A stretch of DNA of 64,000 nucleotides from Trichopria drosophilae (lineage: Eukaryota; Arthropoda; Insecta; Hymenoptera; Diapriidae), in the NCBI GenBank assembly GCA_030407085.1, contig CM059587.1:102357001-102421000 (forward strand), given 5' to 3'. This document shows, piece after piece, positions 25,871-39,952 of this stretch (position 1 is its first letter; every line of letters starts with the position of its first letter). The notes under the pieces are model-generated. The model saw nothing but the letters and a program-made list of their open reading frames with translations, did no database searches and was not told where the DNA came from. The position numbers and the translations under genes are program-made.

Positions 25871-28800
25871 TATATGCTATATGGGTTACTTGAATACTAC
25901 ATGAACATGAGTTTCAACGACTAAACTTATGGCCAGGAGATCACAAGATGATGTAAATTAAGGTTACGTAATCGCTCCAAAAGGTGTGAGTAATGTACTC
26001 TTAAATTCAACAGTTTACATGTATGTGCGGGTATTATTGTATTTCAAATATATTAATAGAATTTCAAGTAAGAGTATTGTAAGGTTATATGTATACAAAA
26101 AGTACATTAACTTAGTGCACCCTACCTTACAAGAAGTGTAATTTAACTCTCCATACACAATAATATGTATAATTCTAAACCCATTTTCATTGCGGGTGCC
26201 GAACAGAGCTGTAAATGTTGCTATAACACCTGGTGACTATAAAACTAAGTCGATTCTCTTTGAAGTCGAGTGTTTTCAAATGATAATTTCTTGTTTATAA
26301 TATAGACAGACTGTATATTAGGATTTTCGTCTGTTAGCTCTATTCAAAAACATTTGTTTAACAAAATGAATCTGTGCTTTTTTAATTAAAAGCTGCCGTT
26401 TTATTTTAGAGTACATTTAAATGAATTTTTTACTAAAGCAATCGCAGGGGCATACTTCAAAAAGTTGATCACTTTTAAGACAGTATAAATCAATTTTTTT
26501 TTAAAATAACGCCCGAAAACCTTTATGAGAAAAAATAAATTTTTTTTCAAAAAATAAATTTTTTTCTTAAAAAATAAATTTTTTTCTTAAAAAATAATAA
26601 ATATTAATATTTTGATCCATCTTTGGTTTGGATGTAAAAGTAAAATTTTGTTAAACTTCAGAAAATTGTTTGAACTGCATCATTTTATGACCATTGAATT
26701 CCTTGCAAAAATTATTCAAAAATTTTGTTCTTTTTTTAAATGTCAATTTAGTTGAAAATGTAGCCAATTCCCCGTTATATTTTTCCGTTTATAATAACAT
26801 ATTTTTTTTTCTTTTACTTTTTATTTTTGATTTCCACGAAATGTCGGGCAGGTTAGTCGTTTAACTAAAAGGAACGGGGAACGCCCATTATAAAATGTAC
26901 TTATACAAATGTAATTTTATGTAAAATTAATAAAATACATATACTAACATCAATTATCTGTAATACAAACATTTTTTATACAAACTTTAATAATATTTAT
27001 TTGTTTTTTATGTTTCTTAGATACATTTTTGATTGGTGATTTTCGCTTCTTTAACTATGTTCAATTTCACAAATTCCCTTGAATGTTATTAGTAATGCAA
27101 ATATAAACATCTATATTTACAGGTAAAAATTTGTATTTGCTATTCAGGAATCGGATAAGCATATAATTCGCACCATTGTTATGGAGCAAATAATCGATCA
27201 AACGGAAAGTATATGTAGCATATCGTGCCCTCGGAGTATGATTTACCCTATATCTTGTATAAATCCGAGTGTATAACGTCATTGGCCTCGAAGGACATCT
27301 AAACTCAAGAGAATAATGTCTCTTATTTCCATACACGTGGTCACACCTGTTTACTTACTGCACCTAACCTGTTAGAACTTCCCACGTTACTTTCTATGAA
27401 TGTAAGCCAAAAAATTGGGTTCATTCATCACTTTTTCCAGTATTTCTACTTTACACTACGTTTTGTTTTCGAACTTTCTTGTATTTATAGTAGAAATATA
27501 CTAAAATTTGTTAATGTTCATTTCGTAGTCAGTCTTGAATTATTATTATAATTATTAATTTATATTTAAAAAAACAGACGTTAACACATTATAGTAAAAT
27601 CTTCATTGTGTCGATTTGAAAGTAAATTTTAATACGAACAATGTCGTTTAGGAATTTTTAGTTTTGAAAAAATTTAAAATTTGAAAAAATTTTACATCAA
27701 GGAGTGATTTAAAAAACTTGAAAAAACTCTTATGTTACCAAAATATAACAATAAAAGAATTACGAACACAATCGGTAATGCTCGATTACAGATGCTGGTG
27801 AATTAGCGTGAAATACCCCATAAATACTGACAAAAATTGTATATTCAATTACTTTTAGTACGAAAACATGTTTTTATTCTTTTGTTAAGTTTTTTTTTTA
27901 AATACATCTTTTTTAATTACAAAATAAATTTTGTTCTGAATTCAGATAATTACAGTAAGCAAGATGTGCAGTTTCAAGAATTAGTGAAGGTGATTTTACA
28001 GATTTTGTTTCGATGAAAAAGAATATGACCACGAAATTATTCTAGAGCGTCAGGATTTTTCGAAATTTTAGCTTAAAAAGTCAAAAACGTCAATATAAAC
28101 AATTTTTATGACTACGTAGCCCCCCACACAAAAAAAAGTCCGGATGTGGAGATCGGTTTATGTTTATAATATGTTTTTTGGGTCGCTGAATCGGAATCCG
28201 AAGTCCATTTAACTCTATCACGTCAGGTATTTGACATAACCTTAAAATGTTAAACTAAAGAACAATTTTGCACTTAGAAGTCCAAGCCACATTTCCCTGA
28301 ATATCCGTAGTCCATAATTCGGTTGCAACTCTGACATAAACTCAAAAAGAAATTTAAAAATCTACCCTAAAATATCAAAATAAAGAAAAATTCCTGCCTG
28401 CATAAAAAGTTTCTTGATTAAAATGAAATTTTGTTTCTCTGCTTTTAACTACAAGAAAAGCTAACCTCTACTTTTAAATACTTCGAAATACAATTTTTAT
28501 ACAAAAAACAGCAGTTGAAGTAGGTAGTCTTTGCAGTGATCACTATACTTAAAAAGTGGTTAATGAAATCCTGAAAAACACCGAAAATTTTCTTATATTT
28601 TGACAGCGAAAAGCTCATCAGAAGTTCAAAATACTACAAATATATTAATAAATCCGAAACGCGCATTGAATTTCTTTTAATTTGGTGAATTAAATCGATT
28701 ATTTTAAGGACTTACGTCGTACAATAACGACTGATGTTAATAATTGCACATTTTAGAAAATTTCTATATTGCAGAAACAAAAAGAAAAATTCGTACTTAA

Positions 28801-31689
28801 ATAGTTGTAATGATACAATTTTCTAGTTATTCAAAAATAACTGCACATGTCTAATAATAGATGTTGCATCTAGGGAGTGGTGAGAACTCTGATTTACGAG
28901 TGTATTGTTACTACTCCTGTCAAAGGTGATTAATTAAGTCCCTTGCAACTAGAATAGAAAAATAAAAACATTTTTTATATAAAGTAATTTTTAAGTAAAC
29001 TTTATGTTGTAGTTAATTATACTGTGTTTAAGAAAAGAGAGAAACTTTCGGATTTATTGTACTCTCTAATTTGTTTGTTAAAAACTAATTGTAAAACAAA
29101 ACATTGGTCACTCATTCTTTTAGTAATAGTTTTTACTAATAAATCATGAAAAACTACTATCGTATCCCTCATTTGAAAAATTACTGAACTAAAATATTCA
29201 ATTTTGCCTTTTAAAGTAGAATTTTATTAATAAATGTGTATTTTTTACTATTTTCTAACAAACATATGAAATTCATGGTAACCTACTTTTTATTTCAGAT
29301 TAGCAGTTTCGTGAAGTGCAGTGAAAAAATCATTAGTAAATTTTGACTACTTTCTACCTATTGAGAATGTTATCAGTTATAGTAAGTATTAAATTAAATA
29401 AAATTATTAAATTGACAAGGTTTGTCTATTTAAATAGTAGTTCCTTAATTACTTTCCTCTCAACTGTTCGGCGGTAGTTCAATTTCAGGTAAGCACTCTA
29501 TTCTAAGTACTATCGTTTAATTTAAATCTTATATTTAGAAAACTATATATATATATCCGATTGCTAAATAATTTGAAAGGATGTTTAGTAATTTTTATAC
29601 ATTATAAAAGTATCTCGTACTCTTTCTTCTACAAATTTTAAATTTTAATTTATTTAGAGGCAGTTTTCTTTGACATATATACAAGTTAGCAATTATTTTA
29701 ATATATTACCATACAATGTGCTAACTTTTCTACTAAATGTCAGTACCGTTTTATTTATGCAATAAATATTACACAAAAATGACTGCATCCATATCAAACT
29801 TATTACGTAGTCGCTTTTTCAAAAACACCACCTGAAATTTTCAAAAAAAATTACTCTCAACATCTTTATTTTTCAAATGTGTTGATCCATATTAGAAACT
29901 AAAACGCCTTTCTATTTGAGTAAGTTATGTTGGGGGATGGTATAGGGCGTCTATGAAGACATTTTAGAGCCATCATGAAAATAAAAAACGAAAATTAAAT
30001 CTTGAATTAGCAATTGTGTTTTGGATTGCTAATATCTAAATGTGGAGTCGGAAGTAAATACTTAAAACAGAGTAAAAGTGACAATATTTATCTAAAATAA
30101 AATGTAGAGTGCATAATATGCTTTAAAACATTCGACAAATTTTAATTTTAAAAATAAATGTCCTTATTTTTAATGTTTTGACGAAACAATCATGAATATA
30201 AGTACTTATATTAAAACTCTACTATATTATTATGATAATATTAGTTATTAATCTTAATTTAAAATTGAGTATAATTATTAAACTACAAACTTTAATTTCT
30301 AACTTTTCTCAATCTGAATTAAAGACCAACAAATTATAGAAAACCTATAAATGGTTCCTACAGAAATTGTTAATAATCTGGTTAGTTATTAATGGTCCAA
30401 AAATTTCAATATTAATCGAAATCATTAATGATTAAATTACTGTAGTCACTCGCTATTGTGTGACATTAATAGTTTTAAAAGAATTAAGGAAACCATTTGT
30501 TACACAGCATCTATTTATTTTAAAGTCACACGTGTTTAATGCAGAATTGAATTTGCTTGTTGACATGCTGAGCAATTGAAATATGATAAACAATAAGGAA
30601 TAAGAAACGATTGTCTGCCTACACTATTATTCCTTCCTCATTAATACAATGCGAACATTGATACATTCACTTGGAAAAGTCTGTAACAAAGGTAGATGAT
30701 CGGAATTCCAATGCCATGACATTCAGGATTTCATTGTGAGGGGAATGAATCAGGAAAAATTCAGAGGCGCGATTATAAATTGTTTCTAAAGAGAGAACTA
30801 TATTCCCTTAATTAAAGTGGATTATTCTTTAAACATTAATAATATCACCCTTACTGGATTACTGCGGTTAGAATGGAGTGAGATCGTTAGTACTTATTCC
30901 AATATACGCTGTTGTAGGGATTCTTTAATTGTATGAAGAATACAATGTTTAAATGCGTAAAAAAAAAAGTGTTTTGATCATTTTTTGAATATCATTTATA
31001 GACTCAAAATTGCCAAGACGGTTTTTAATTCGACTTATCTCGCACTTTTTTAAACTATTTGTACCGACATGAATTCAATCCGAATTAGTTCGTATTCGCA
31101 TTGATATACTTTAATCTTTGTCGTTTGCAATTTATTCATATCTGAATTCATTAAAGTAATTAAATTATCTTCCACTTTCTTACAGTTTCAGGGTAAGTAT
31201 ATGGACAAATCATTGGTTTACCAGAGGATTCCACACTCTCACCCAAAGTTACCCAACTTAGTAATTAGTAAACCAGCCTTTTTTAATGTAGGTAACATCC
31301 TCTTACTTGCATTCCTTTTAATAAAGAAGAAAACATTCTATCAACATCCTACTCTTTTAAAAAATCGACTCGAATTGTGCTGGAAAGTAATTCTTTCTTG
31401 TAATCTAAAGTAATTCCATCAATTTCTTAGATTAAACTATTATCAGGGAAACGGATGGTAAATTGATTATACACTGGTTCCAGAAACTAACATAATCTGT
31501 CAAATATCTTCATTATAACTCTTTCCACCATTGACGGTTTAGTGGTTAGAATCATTTAATCATCTGAGAATTTGTTCAGAAAAGAAAATTAGCCTTACCT
31601 AAAACTTAGGTAAAATCCAAGTTTTTAAAGACAATCTACCCTTTTTTAAAGAATTTTTTCGTAAAAAGCCATGTAACCACAGGAAAAAG
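25871..31689. other. AT-rich DNA with scattered repeat words
   Basis: Apart from the array at 26.5 kb, the ACTAAT-rich patch at 29.1-29.4 kb and a core-repeat-like word (GTCGCTGAATCGGAATCCGA) near 28172, I see nothing. A varied 89-codon minus frame at 27067-27336 is unrecognised and unsupported. The interval 30540-30950 is less AT-biased but has no readable frame. Confidence 0.4.
26530..26597. repeat. 20-bp tandem repeat AAAAAATAAATTTTTTTCTT
   Basis: Three and a half head-to-tail units; each unit is itself nearly self-complementary. Confidence 0.7.
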
Positions 31690-31860
31690 TTGAACATTGA
31701 TGGAATAGGAAGATGTTTTGAAAGGAGAATTTGCGAACATACAAAAATCGCACAGGCGTTATTAAACACTGAAACCGAACAAGGATTTGATTTAAAAAAT
31801 ACATAATATGTTTGTAAAAGAGATAAATTTTAGAAAGAAATTAAAGCTGGAGGATCTTTA
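31690..31860 (+). pseudogene. Possible decayed GIY-YIG tail of another Penelope-like element
   Basis: A + frame reads LNIDGIGRCFERRICEHTKI to a stop at about 31806, resembling the GQTxRxFxxRIxEH part of Penelope-type GIY-YIG domains. After a frameshift, FRKKLKLEDLYIKQK resembles the catalytic-Glu helix of that domain. The GIY strand itself is not visible. This is pattern resemblance over a short stretch and may be chance. Confidence 0.3.
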
Positions 31861-34800
31861 TATAAAACAAAAAATGAAATTTTGATTTTAAACTTCGAGA
31901 TTGACTATTTATTTGTATTTTTGAAGTGAGCTCGTTTTCAAATTTTGGTTTTCACATTTGTATATATAAAAATAAAACACGTTTCAGATAATCTTCATCT
32001 TTTGTCATGTTTTGTCACCACTCCTAATTTTTTTGTACAAATTTATTTATCTATTTTTTTTTGTTTACAGTCATTTGTTTACACTCTACACATATTTTAA
32101 AGTCCACAACTAGTAGTTGCTATATAGTATTACTAGTATTACTATACTAAACAAATTTCAATTTGAATTGTTATCGATAAATTGAAACTGCTAGTTACTT
32201 CATTGAATTATTTCAAACAACTGGTTAGTGTTCTGGTCATGATGGTCACTTTGTTCAACGATATGGGTAAATTGTAATTAAAATCGCATTTCTAAAATAC
32301 ATATTGTTCATAATTTTATCTTTAAATCTTAGTGTAAGAAGAGTCTGAATTGCTACTATTTGCACTGTTCAGTTTTAATTCAACATTTTGGATATGTTTC
32401 TTTATAATTCAGCTCAATACGATCTACATACATAAAGAGAAAGTATAGTTAATCGATCTAGTTTACAGTTAAGACAATAATAGTTTACAATTACTCGATT
32501 GTTAAATACGCAATGGAGTACATAACCTCAAAACTACCATACTTTTATCATTAAACCGACGCATCGAATCTCTATAAATTTCGGCCTTCATTTTTTTGAT
32601 AAATTGAAAATAATGATCCAAAAACTTAAGCAATACTATCCATCTTTGACAAAAGCAGTTTCGATCAAAAATTTGCATAAATCTGTGAACTTTACAGATG
32701 AGTTTCTGACATCAGGGGTACAAATGTCAATTTGAAATGAAACAAATAAAAAAGTCCAATTTTCAATTTTTGTTCAGTACAAAACTTTATTATTATTTAA
32801 TATTTATACTTTTTATACCCATTATTAAAAACTCATGATGTAAAGGAGATGATTAGTAATGTAAAATACATTTTTCAGGGTTAATTTAATATGAAATATG
32901 TCTTTTTTTAATTATTTATTTAAAGTTACTTCGGCTACTAGGTCATAAGCAATTACTACTATATACAAAAATATCCACAGTATATTTAGAAACGTTACCA
33001 ATAGCTTATATTATTTATGTTTGCAATAAATATAACATTTTGCGATGTTCGAGAGTAACATCACCGACATTTTTGTTTTTAATACAGCTTTTCCAGTATT
33101 TTGAAATGCTTTGTGTAAATAGTTATTAGCTGTCTAACTTTTTTGCGTTAGTCTTTGGATTCAATTATGTTCATGATTTTATTCTCACTTCCGAATGAAG
33201 CCACATTTTGTAATTAATATCGGTAATCGTTAGATTTTGACAAAAGAATCGGTTCAACACTCCTGCTAAAAAAGATACAGTTGATTTTTTCTTAAAAGTG
33301 GCGAATTTTTAAAATAGTTTTTTTTAAGTCTGCAATTTACTTCCGGGAACTAATGCAGAATGCCAGTAAATACAACATATCGCATTAAAAAAGTTTCAGC
33401 TTCACAATGGTTCTTGCGACTTTTAAAAATTTCAAACTGGCAAATAGTAAACGCCGTCCAAAGAGCTGATTTCGTATATTATTTCTTTGTTAGCCAATCG
33501 TTAGAAGTTTTTACCAAATTCGTCTACTAAATTTCGCTGATTACAAATATGAGGTTAGACCTTTGGGGAATCCAATTTGGCGTGTATTTCGAAAATATTG
33601 ATCGACATTTATCGGTAAAAATTGACTTAATTAATTAAACATTAATGTTTTAATCTTATATAAAATGCACATATTTTTATAACTATATTTTCTGCATAAA
33701 TATTTTAATACAAATATGTTTGTCATATTATTGTAACAGAAAAAAATTAAAGATTTCATTTTTCTATATTTTCCTCCTATAAATAGTATACTAGAATAAG
33801 TAGTTTTTCGTCGTTTTTTATGATTATGGCGTTGGTTTTACGTAATATCAATATAGTTTGTTGCAACGTCAATATTTTGACGGCTGAAAACATTCAATAA
33901 CGTCAATAACTATTAAAGGCATATATTGGATCCGAAAAATATTCCGGTTTGGCAATTTGAGGTTAGAAGATGGGAAAATCTGACGTGATGAGTCCAATTT
34001 CATAACGAATTCGGCTTGAGCGAGAAAAAATAAGTTTGGTTACAAAATAATTTTTTCATATAATAGAAAAAGATTCCTAGGTTCGTCAGATAGATAAAAG
34101 GAGTTTATGGCTCCTTTTTTATAGCCTATAAACAACAAATGTTTATCGAAAAATAACGAATAGTAATATTACTTTATGGATTAATAAACAATAATTAAAA
34201 GTCATCTTAACTTTTTCCGTATTCAAATTAGAAAAGTTGTGTATCTTAATAATATATGACAAAAAAATGCCATAAACATTATTTTATCAAATTTTCTTGT
34301 GTAATTGATTAGGTCATAAGATTAATTACCTGATGAATCGATAAGATTAATTAGAGGAAGGAATTGTGAATTACGATTTTGATCAAGGTAGAGTAGATTT
34401 AAAAAATTACTGCTTATGATTTGATACTATTTCCAATGCATCACATTTGTATAAATGATTCTCAATTTGCATATACGATACTATTTCAATACACAATGCG
34501 TCTCGTTGATTTACACCATTATCTTTAAAACAGACAAGCGTTCAAGATATACTGCTGGAAATGCACAACTCGAGCATGGCGATCTTGACATATTTATAAA
34601 AGTTCCCCCTTCGATTTGTAAATGACGATGGTAAGGATAAGTTTGCCGTTTTTAATAGATAACGGCTATTAATTACACTTTTCCAATAACTTTTCAATTC
34701 ATCAAGGAAATTTTGGCTGATTAAAAAAATCTTCATTAACTAAAAGTATAATTCAAACTCTTTGTATATTCTTTTACTATAGTTTTTTTAATAATATTTT

Positions 34801-34996
34801 TAAACTGTTTTTGAAAAAATCCTAAAATTATGTTCCTGCAAATTTAAAAAAATATTCATTGCAATTTAACCCATTATTGCCCAAACGAACAAAAAATTTA
34901 CTGCAACTTTTCCAATATCAACAAAATTTAGAAAAAAAGATAAAATCTGTCAGGTCTTATCATTTTCGAGCTCATTCTTTAGAATGGTGATAAAAT
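31861..34996. other. AT-rich DNA with one degraded core-repeat word
   Basis: TCGCTGATTACAAATATGAG near 33535 belongs to the core-repeat family seen at 10.6, 18.6 and 48 kb. TTAACCCATTATTGCCC near 34868 resembles one end of a TTAA-type element, but no partner end was found. Confidence 0.4.
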
Positions 34997-35015
34997 AGTA
35001 GTTTTCGATACAAGG

Positions 35016-35299
35016 GTGTAAAGTTCAACTTTACGCACCGATTTTAACATGGGATTTAGATAGGGCGTGCGTAAAGTTGAATTCTTACGCCCGAATATCG
35101 AACAATATTTTTTGATATATGTATGCGTAAAGTTCGTGCGCCTTTTTCGAGTGCGTAAAGGGCGACTTTAAGGATGAGTGCTGACCGATGACCCGAGTGG
35201 CCGGCGAAGCCGGACACGAGGGCCAAGCCGGTCAGCAAGAATGCGTAAAATCGAACTTTACGCACGGAAAAAGGTGCGTAAAGTCGAACTTTACGCATA
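35016..35299. repeat. Cluster of six short GCGTAAAGT palindromes around a GC-rich hairpin
   Basis: Versions of TGCGTAAAGT/ACTTTACGCA occur at 35016-35038, 35063-35092, 35123-35141, 35151-35172, 35241-35265 and 35273-35299. Four are near-perfect palindromes. Between the fourth and fifth lies a GC-rich block (35180-35236) whose outer ends GCTGACCG and CGGTCAGC pair and whose centre CCGGCGAAGCCGG forms a compact hairpin. The block contrasts sharply with the AT-rich surroundings. Repetitive short frames on both strands (R-K-V-x-L-Y-A words) are by-products. Confidence 0.65.
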
Positions 35300-38200
35300 C
35301 TATATCAAAAATACTTTTAAAAATTGGAAATTTATACATGATTTTGACGTATTGTTAAAATGTTTGTTTTTTCAAAACATGGAAACTTTGAAAAAATCAA
35401 TTGCCCGAATATAATCCCATTTTTCTTTTAAGAAAATATTCTTTAATGTTTTCTCGATTTATAGACGAATCATTTATTTTCTTGAGAACTAAATATACTA
35501 AACAGAAAATTTCCTTAGAACAATGTTTAAAGAATATTCTCAAATTTTTTTCAGATTTTTTAAATAATTTTTTTCAAAATTTAGATTTTTTTAATTTTTG
35601 AAAAATAAACAATTGTATCATTTCGATATGAAAATAAATCGAAGCTTCTCTTTGACTCATTATAAAACATAATTGTTGATAAAATATGTTCTCTAAAGTC
35701 TATAGTCTTCAGTACAAAAAATGTAAAATTTTAAAAAGGAATTTGTTAATATGGTGGACATTTTGGATCTGTTATCGAAAACTTCAAATATATGGCAGTG
35801 TATTTTTTAAGTACACGTATTAAGTACGTATTTTTTATAATATATAATGCAATAGTTGACCAGAAAAAATATATAAAATTCAGTCTTAAACTTTTAATTT
35901 ATTAATTTAAACATTGGACTCAAAATTAATTATCGAGATAACACAAGCAACAAAATTGTTGTGTACTTTCGCTATAAAGTAATAAAAATAAATCTGTTAT
36001 AAAGTTATATTTCTTTTCCAATGAAACTAAGTTACTTATTTTAAAAAAAGACAAACTGTATGAACTTATTATAAAGCGAGACGTGCTCATTATTGTCATG
36101 ATATGCACAATACTCGCATTTAGACGTTTAAAAATATAGTCAAGAACGTTTATTCTCGTTAAAAATTGTTCACCGTAAGAATAAATAAAACATATTTAAC
36201 AAAATCGTGAAAAGTGCTACCATTCAGAATCAAAATATATCAAACGAATAATTCTTTGCGCAAAACTTTTTTACAATGCAAAAGTTTTATCGCACACTTT
36301 ACAGAGATTATCAATTTTTATGTTTCCATTTCTCCTCTGCTTAAGGAATAACTTTCAGACTAAAAGAATACATAATCTCGAAACTTGCAACTCTTGGGAA
36401 ATATGTAAGTTTGCAAACGAGTAAGGCCAATAGTATCTATTACTGTTGGAAACTTTAACTGTATTATTTTCATTTCTTTCGCCATGTTTAATATTTGAAA
36501 AATATGAAAATATTACGGACCGTGACGATCTATTTATTTTAGAAACAAGACCTAAATGTTTTCAAAGTTTTCTATTAAACGTGACGTAAATAACAGAACG
36601 TCTTCAACTTTTGAAAATATAACATGAAGTGTGTAACATGTTTAATTTTTTTGCAAATTTATGTATAAAATTTATAATTAAGTTATATATTTATAGAATT
36701 ATGAATTGAATACACATTTAAACTAAAATAAAAATTGAATAACATGCAATTGCATTTACAGATACGTAAAGAGAAGTTACAATAAAATCTATTTTCAAAA
36801 GTAGTATAACTAATCTGAATTTATCAAATTACTTAGTTTACCGCTGTAAAATAATTTAATTACGAAATGAAAATACTTAGAAATTGCAATAATTAAATAA
36901 ATAAATCCCTGAAACTCATCAGTTGTCTGTTCAATCAAATTAAATTAGAAATTCGATTCGGAAATAAATTTGCAGCATAAAATGCAGATATTTTTTAAAA
37001 AGATTGATTATTCTAAATAGTTTTGAAGACGTAAAGTAATAGATATGAAAATGGCGCATGCGTAACAAAACAAGTACAAACAAAGAATTTGGAATGTCAA
37101 ATAATCACAAAAAAATAAGAAAAAAGTACAAAATAAATTCACATATTTCAAATCCGAATTTTAATAGTTCAATATTCTTAGTTTTCATAATTTTGCCACA
37201 AAGCGTATATAGATAAATGCAATAAAATTTCTACTACTTTTTAGACCATTTTCTTACTGCCTTCCATTGTTCGAAGATGAGACTCACCCTTAAATTTCTG
37301 GAGATTGGTCGATAAAACACAGGAAAATCTTCGTCGCAATTTTGAATATGGCGTGGAGGATAATGCACGGAATGTTCGTTTTTTTTCTGATTTTTTAAAA
37401 AGAAATTATTTTAAATTAACGGAAAACTTTTGTCAAAGCAATTTTGAGAATCGTCGTTTTCTTGTATATCCTTTCACCCTCTGTAAGTATCAACAACTAG
37501 TGTGATGCTGATGACTAAAAGATGCGTCTATTCATGGGTTCGACGCATGCGTGCGTTCAAAACCAATAGTGTATGTGTATATGTATTCTCATCACCCCAT
37601 TCTTTATACCCCATGTCAAGCACGCGTGCATATTACAAGTATAGCGACAAAGGAATAATAATTGATTTTAATATTAGTTTTAAAAAAATAAAGTTGAACT
37701 TTTTTATTTTAGCGTGTTCAAACAAAGTAATAAACTAAAAATTGTACCTTGCTAAAATTTCACGTTGCGATACTCTGACAGGCTGGATACGTATATGGTC
37801 TGAAAGGAATTTACATTGATGTTTTTAATAAAACGAAGATTATTTTCTAATTAGTTTATTAATTACTCTCTTCAGGCGACATTACTGAAGGTAATTTTTT
37901 AACGAAAGTGTCGGATTTGGCTAGATTTATTTTCCTTATTTCACATGTATTAAACAACAAATGTATATTACCAATAACTAAAAATAGTACATTTAAGGTT
38001 AAAATAGGATTTATAGATTAATAATACGTGATATTGGATGCAGAAAACCTGAAAATTGAATGATTATCCATTCTCAGTAACCTAAAAATCTCCAGTGTAA
38101 ATATTATTCGAATCAAAGTATATTATTTTTAAATGTTTTCATCCTCCATATTGAATCAGTATTTTTTACTTTCGGAGATCTGTCTCCGGATTCGTCACTA

Positions 38201-38365
38201 CCTCTATGCTCCCATAAAAATTGCTAACAGAAAAACAAAAATTTTGAGAAAGAATGGCAAACAAAAATTTCTTGACGTTTAGGTCGTTATAGAAGCATTA
38301 TGGCCCAGAAATCGAAGTTTTAGATATTTCGGCTTCAAATGTTATACAAATTTTTTCATTTTAGT
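35300..38365. other. AT-rich DNA, nothing firmly recognised
   Basis: GGCGCATGCGTA near 37054 and ACGCATGCGTGCG near 37542 resemble NRF-1-type promoter words, but no gene start is attached to them. Confidence 0.4.
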
Positions 38366-39087
38366 GTAGACAGCCAACAGTTAAAGTTATGGCAAAGAAT
38401 GAAATAACCTCGTATTCGGTGTGAAATTATGAAGAAAACGGTCCATGCTTCTTGTCGATATATTCAAAATTATTTATTTTAGTACCACTTTAGGGAAAAT
38501 TGGCAACAACTTTGCGCAAATCACTGCAAATTGTTGTCTATTATGGAGTTTTCACGTTTTAATTCGGTACGTTCGAGTGATATTACTTCGTAAATTTGTG
38601 TAACTCGTCCAGAGATCCATTTGAAGCCCAACTGCGTTCGATTCGCTCAAAATAGAGTTATCCGCTGATTTTTCCCAAATTAAACCATTTGCGGTAGATT
38701 TAAAATCCGATAACGGATCCTGTAGACGGCTAACAAATAACTCTACGGCAAAAAATCAAGAACCCTTGGATTCTGCGTGAAATCCTAAAGAAAACACTCC
38801 ATGCGTCTTGTCGATATATTCAAAATTGACTATTTTAATACCACATTAGTGTAAAATCAGCCAAAAATTTGCAAAAATCAACGTAAATTTTTGTCTATAA
38901 TGGAGTTTTCACGTTTTTCTTTTGTACTTCCGAGTGATACTACTTCCTAATTTTATACAACTCGTTGGGCGACGCATTCTAAGCCCAACTGTATTCGATT
39001 TAATCCCAAAGAGCAGGAGCTATCCGCTGATATTTCCCAAATTAGTCAATTTCCGGCAGACTCGAAATCCGATAACGGATCCTGTAG
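38366..39087. repeat. Two-copy tandem repeat, unit about 360 bp
   Basis: CTTGTCGATATATTCAAAAT recurs at 38451 and 38807, and GATAACGGATCCTGTAG ends both units (38725 and 39087). Other shared blocks are ATGGAGTTTTCACGTTTT and TATCCGCTGAT. The copies differ at many positions, so the duplication is old. It could be a satellite fragment or the inner part of a transposon; the endonuclease fragment ends at its right edge. Confidence 0.6.
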
Positions 39088-39161
39088 ATTTAATTTGTGG
39101 TCTGGATAACTAATCTGAATATCTGCGACTTTAGTGGTATGGTTTATATATATGAGAGGTG
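39088..39161 (-). pseudogene. APE-type endonuclease fragment, continuation beyond the inserted element
   Basis: Minus-strand translation gives PLIYINHTTKVADIQISYPD followed by HK. This is where an ORF2 endonuclease continues after the YiPPsS motif (YxxH...yPdHk, normally followed by GDFN). It shows that the element at 39164-40244 inserted into a pre-existing retrotransposon. The fragment then ends against the 38.4-39.1 kb tandem repeat, so the rest of ORF2 is absent. Confidence 0.5.
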
Positions 39162-39556
39162 TACTCAAGTAAAAAAAATATGAATAAATTATACATAATT
39201 TATACATAATCATCCATGTATAGATTATGTATAGAATTGAACATGCATGATCTATACATAATCTATGCATAAGATATGCAAATTAAAGAAAAGACCAACA
39301 TTTCCACGAAACGATTTCGCGAAGCGACACGACGAATCATCGACAAAAATGAGGTATATTTTATTGAAACCATCGAAATTTGACTTCATCACTGATGTCA
39401 TTTAATCACAGGCCACAATTTATGGATCGTCGTGAATTTTCACGTGACACTAAAAAAATTATACTTACAATTTAAAAGTGGAAAATTACATTTGACTATT
39501 ATTTAATGATTTTATTTAATAATTTAGTTAGTCGTTTCATTATGCCGTACTTTTAT

Positions 39557-39692
39557 GGAGGTTCGACCGATGCTGTCAGAAAAATTTGCGCATTTTAAAA
39601 ATCAACATGCCTTAGCAACCGCGTTACTAACGATACAATGAAAAGAAGAAGAACGTGATTTATTTTTGACGGTTTCGGACGAACCTCCACTA
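39557..39692. mobile_element. Small nested inverted-repeat element
   Basis: GGAGGTTCGACCGATGCTGT at the left and the reverse complement of GGAGGTTCGTCCGAAACCGT at the right (39671-39690) form imperfect inverted ends about 25 bp long. TA-containing sequence lies just outside. About 135 bp in total; a miniature element inside the 1,081-bp one. Confidence 0.5.
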
Positions 39693-39724
39693 TAGCAGGA
39701 AATCAGGAATATTACAAAAGAGAA

Positions 39725-39952
39725 CTACATTATCAAATAAATTAAAAATAAATAATAGTAAAATTTGATTCGTTTCATTGTGTTATTAGTTTCTTTCGGA
39801 TTTGGATTTTCAGATTTGAAGCTGCTGACGATTTTCATGGCGATATTTGATAGTTCCTGATAATACAGGAAAATGTGGTCAGCGGACATTTTGTAGTGGT
39901 CGTTTTGAAGTGGGATGTCGGTGAGAGTTTTATTTTTAATGAAATGTTCCAT
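39725..39952 (-). CDS. Unidentified short frame inside the TA-flanked element
   Basis: 75-residue frame beginning MEHFIKNKTLTDIPLQNDHY; hydrophilic for its first 57 residues and then ending in AT-driven hydrophobic residues. The frame stays open upstream to a TGA near 40020. It could be a remnant of a transposase or of a captured exon. No domain recognised; it may be spurious. Confidence 0.2.
   Translation of the reverse strand: MEHFIKNKTLTDIPLQNDHYKMSADHIFLYYQELSNIAMKIVSSFKSENPNPKETNNTMKRIKFYYYLFLIYLIM

Noticed and set aside
27067..27336. 89-codon minus frame as a host gene
   Set aside because: Composition is varied, but there is no recognisable domain, splice signal or poly(A) context; not enough support.
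35056..35414. Overlapping 78-80 codon frames with R-K-V-x-L-Y-A words as genes
   Set aside because: Both strands are open only because the palindromic GCGTAAAGT units lack stops; the pattern is explained by the DNA repeat.
37040..37640. GCGCATGCG-type words as a promoter region
   Set aside because: Two isolated NRF-1-like words without an adjacent gene start are not sufficient.
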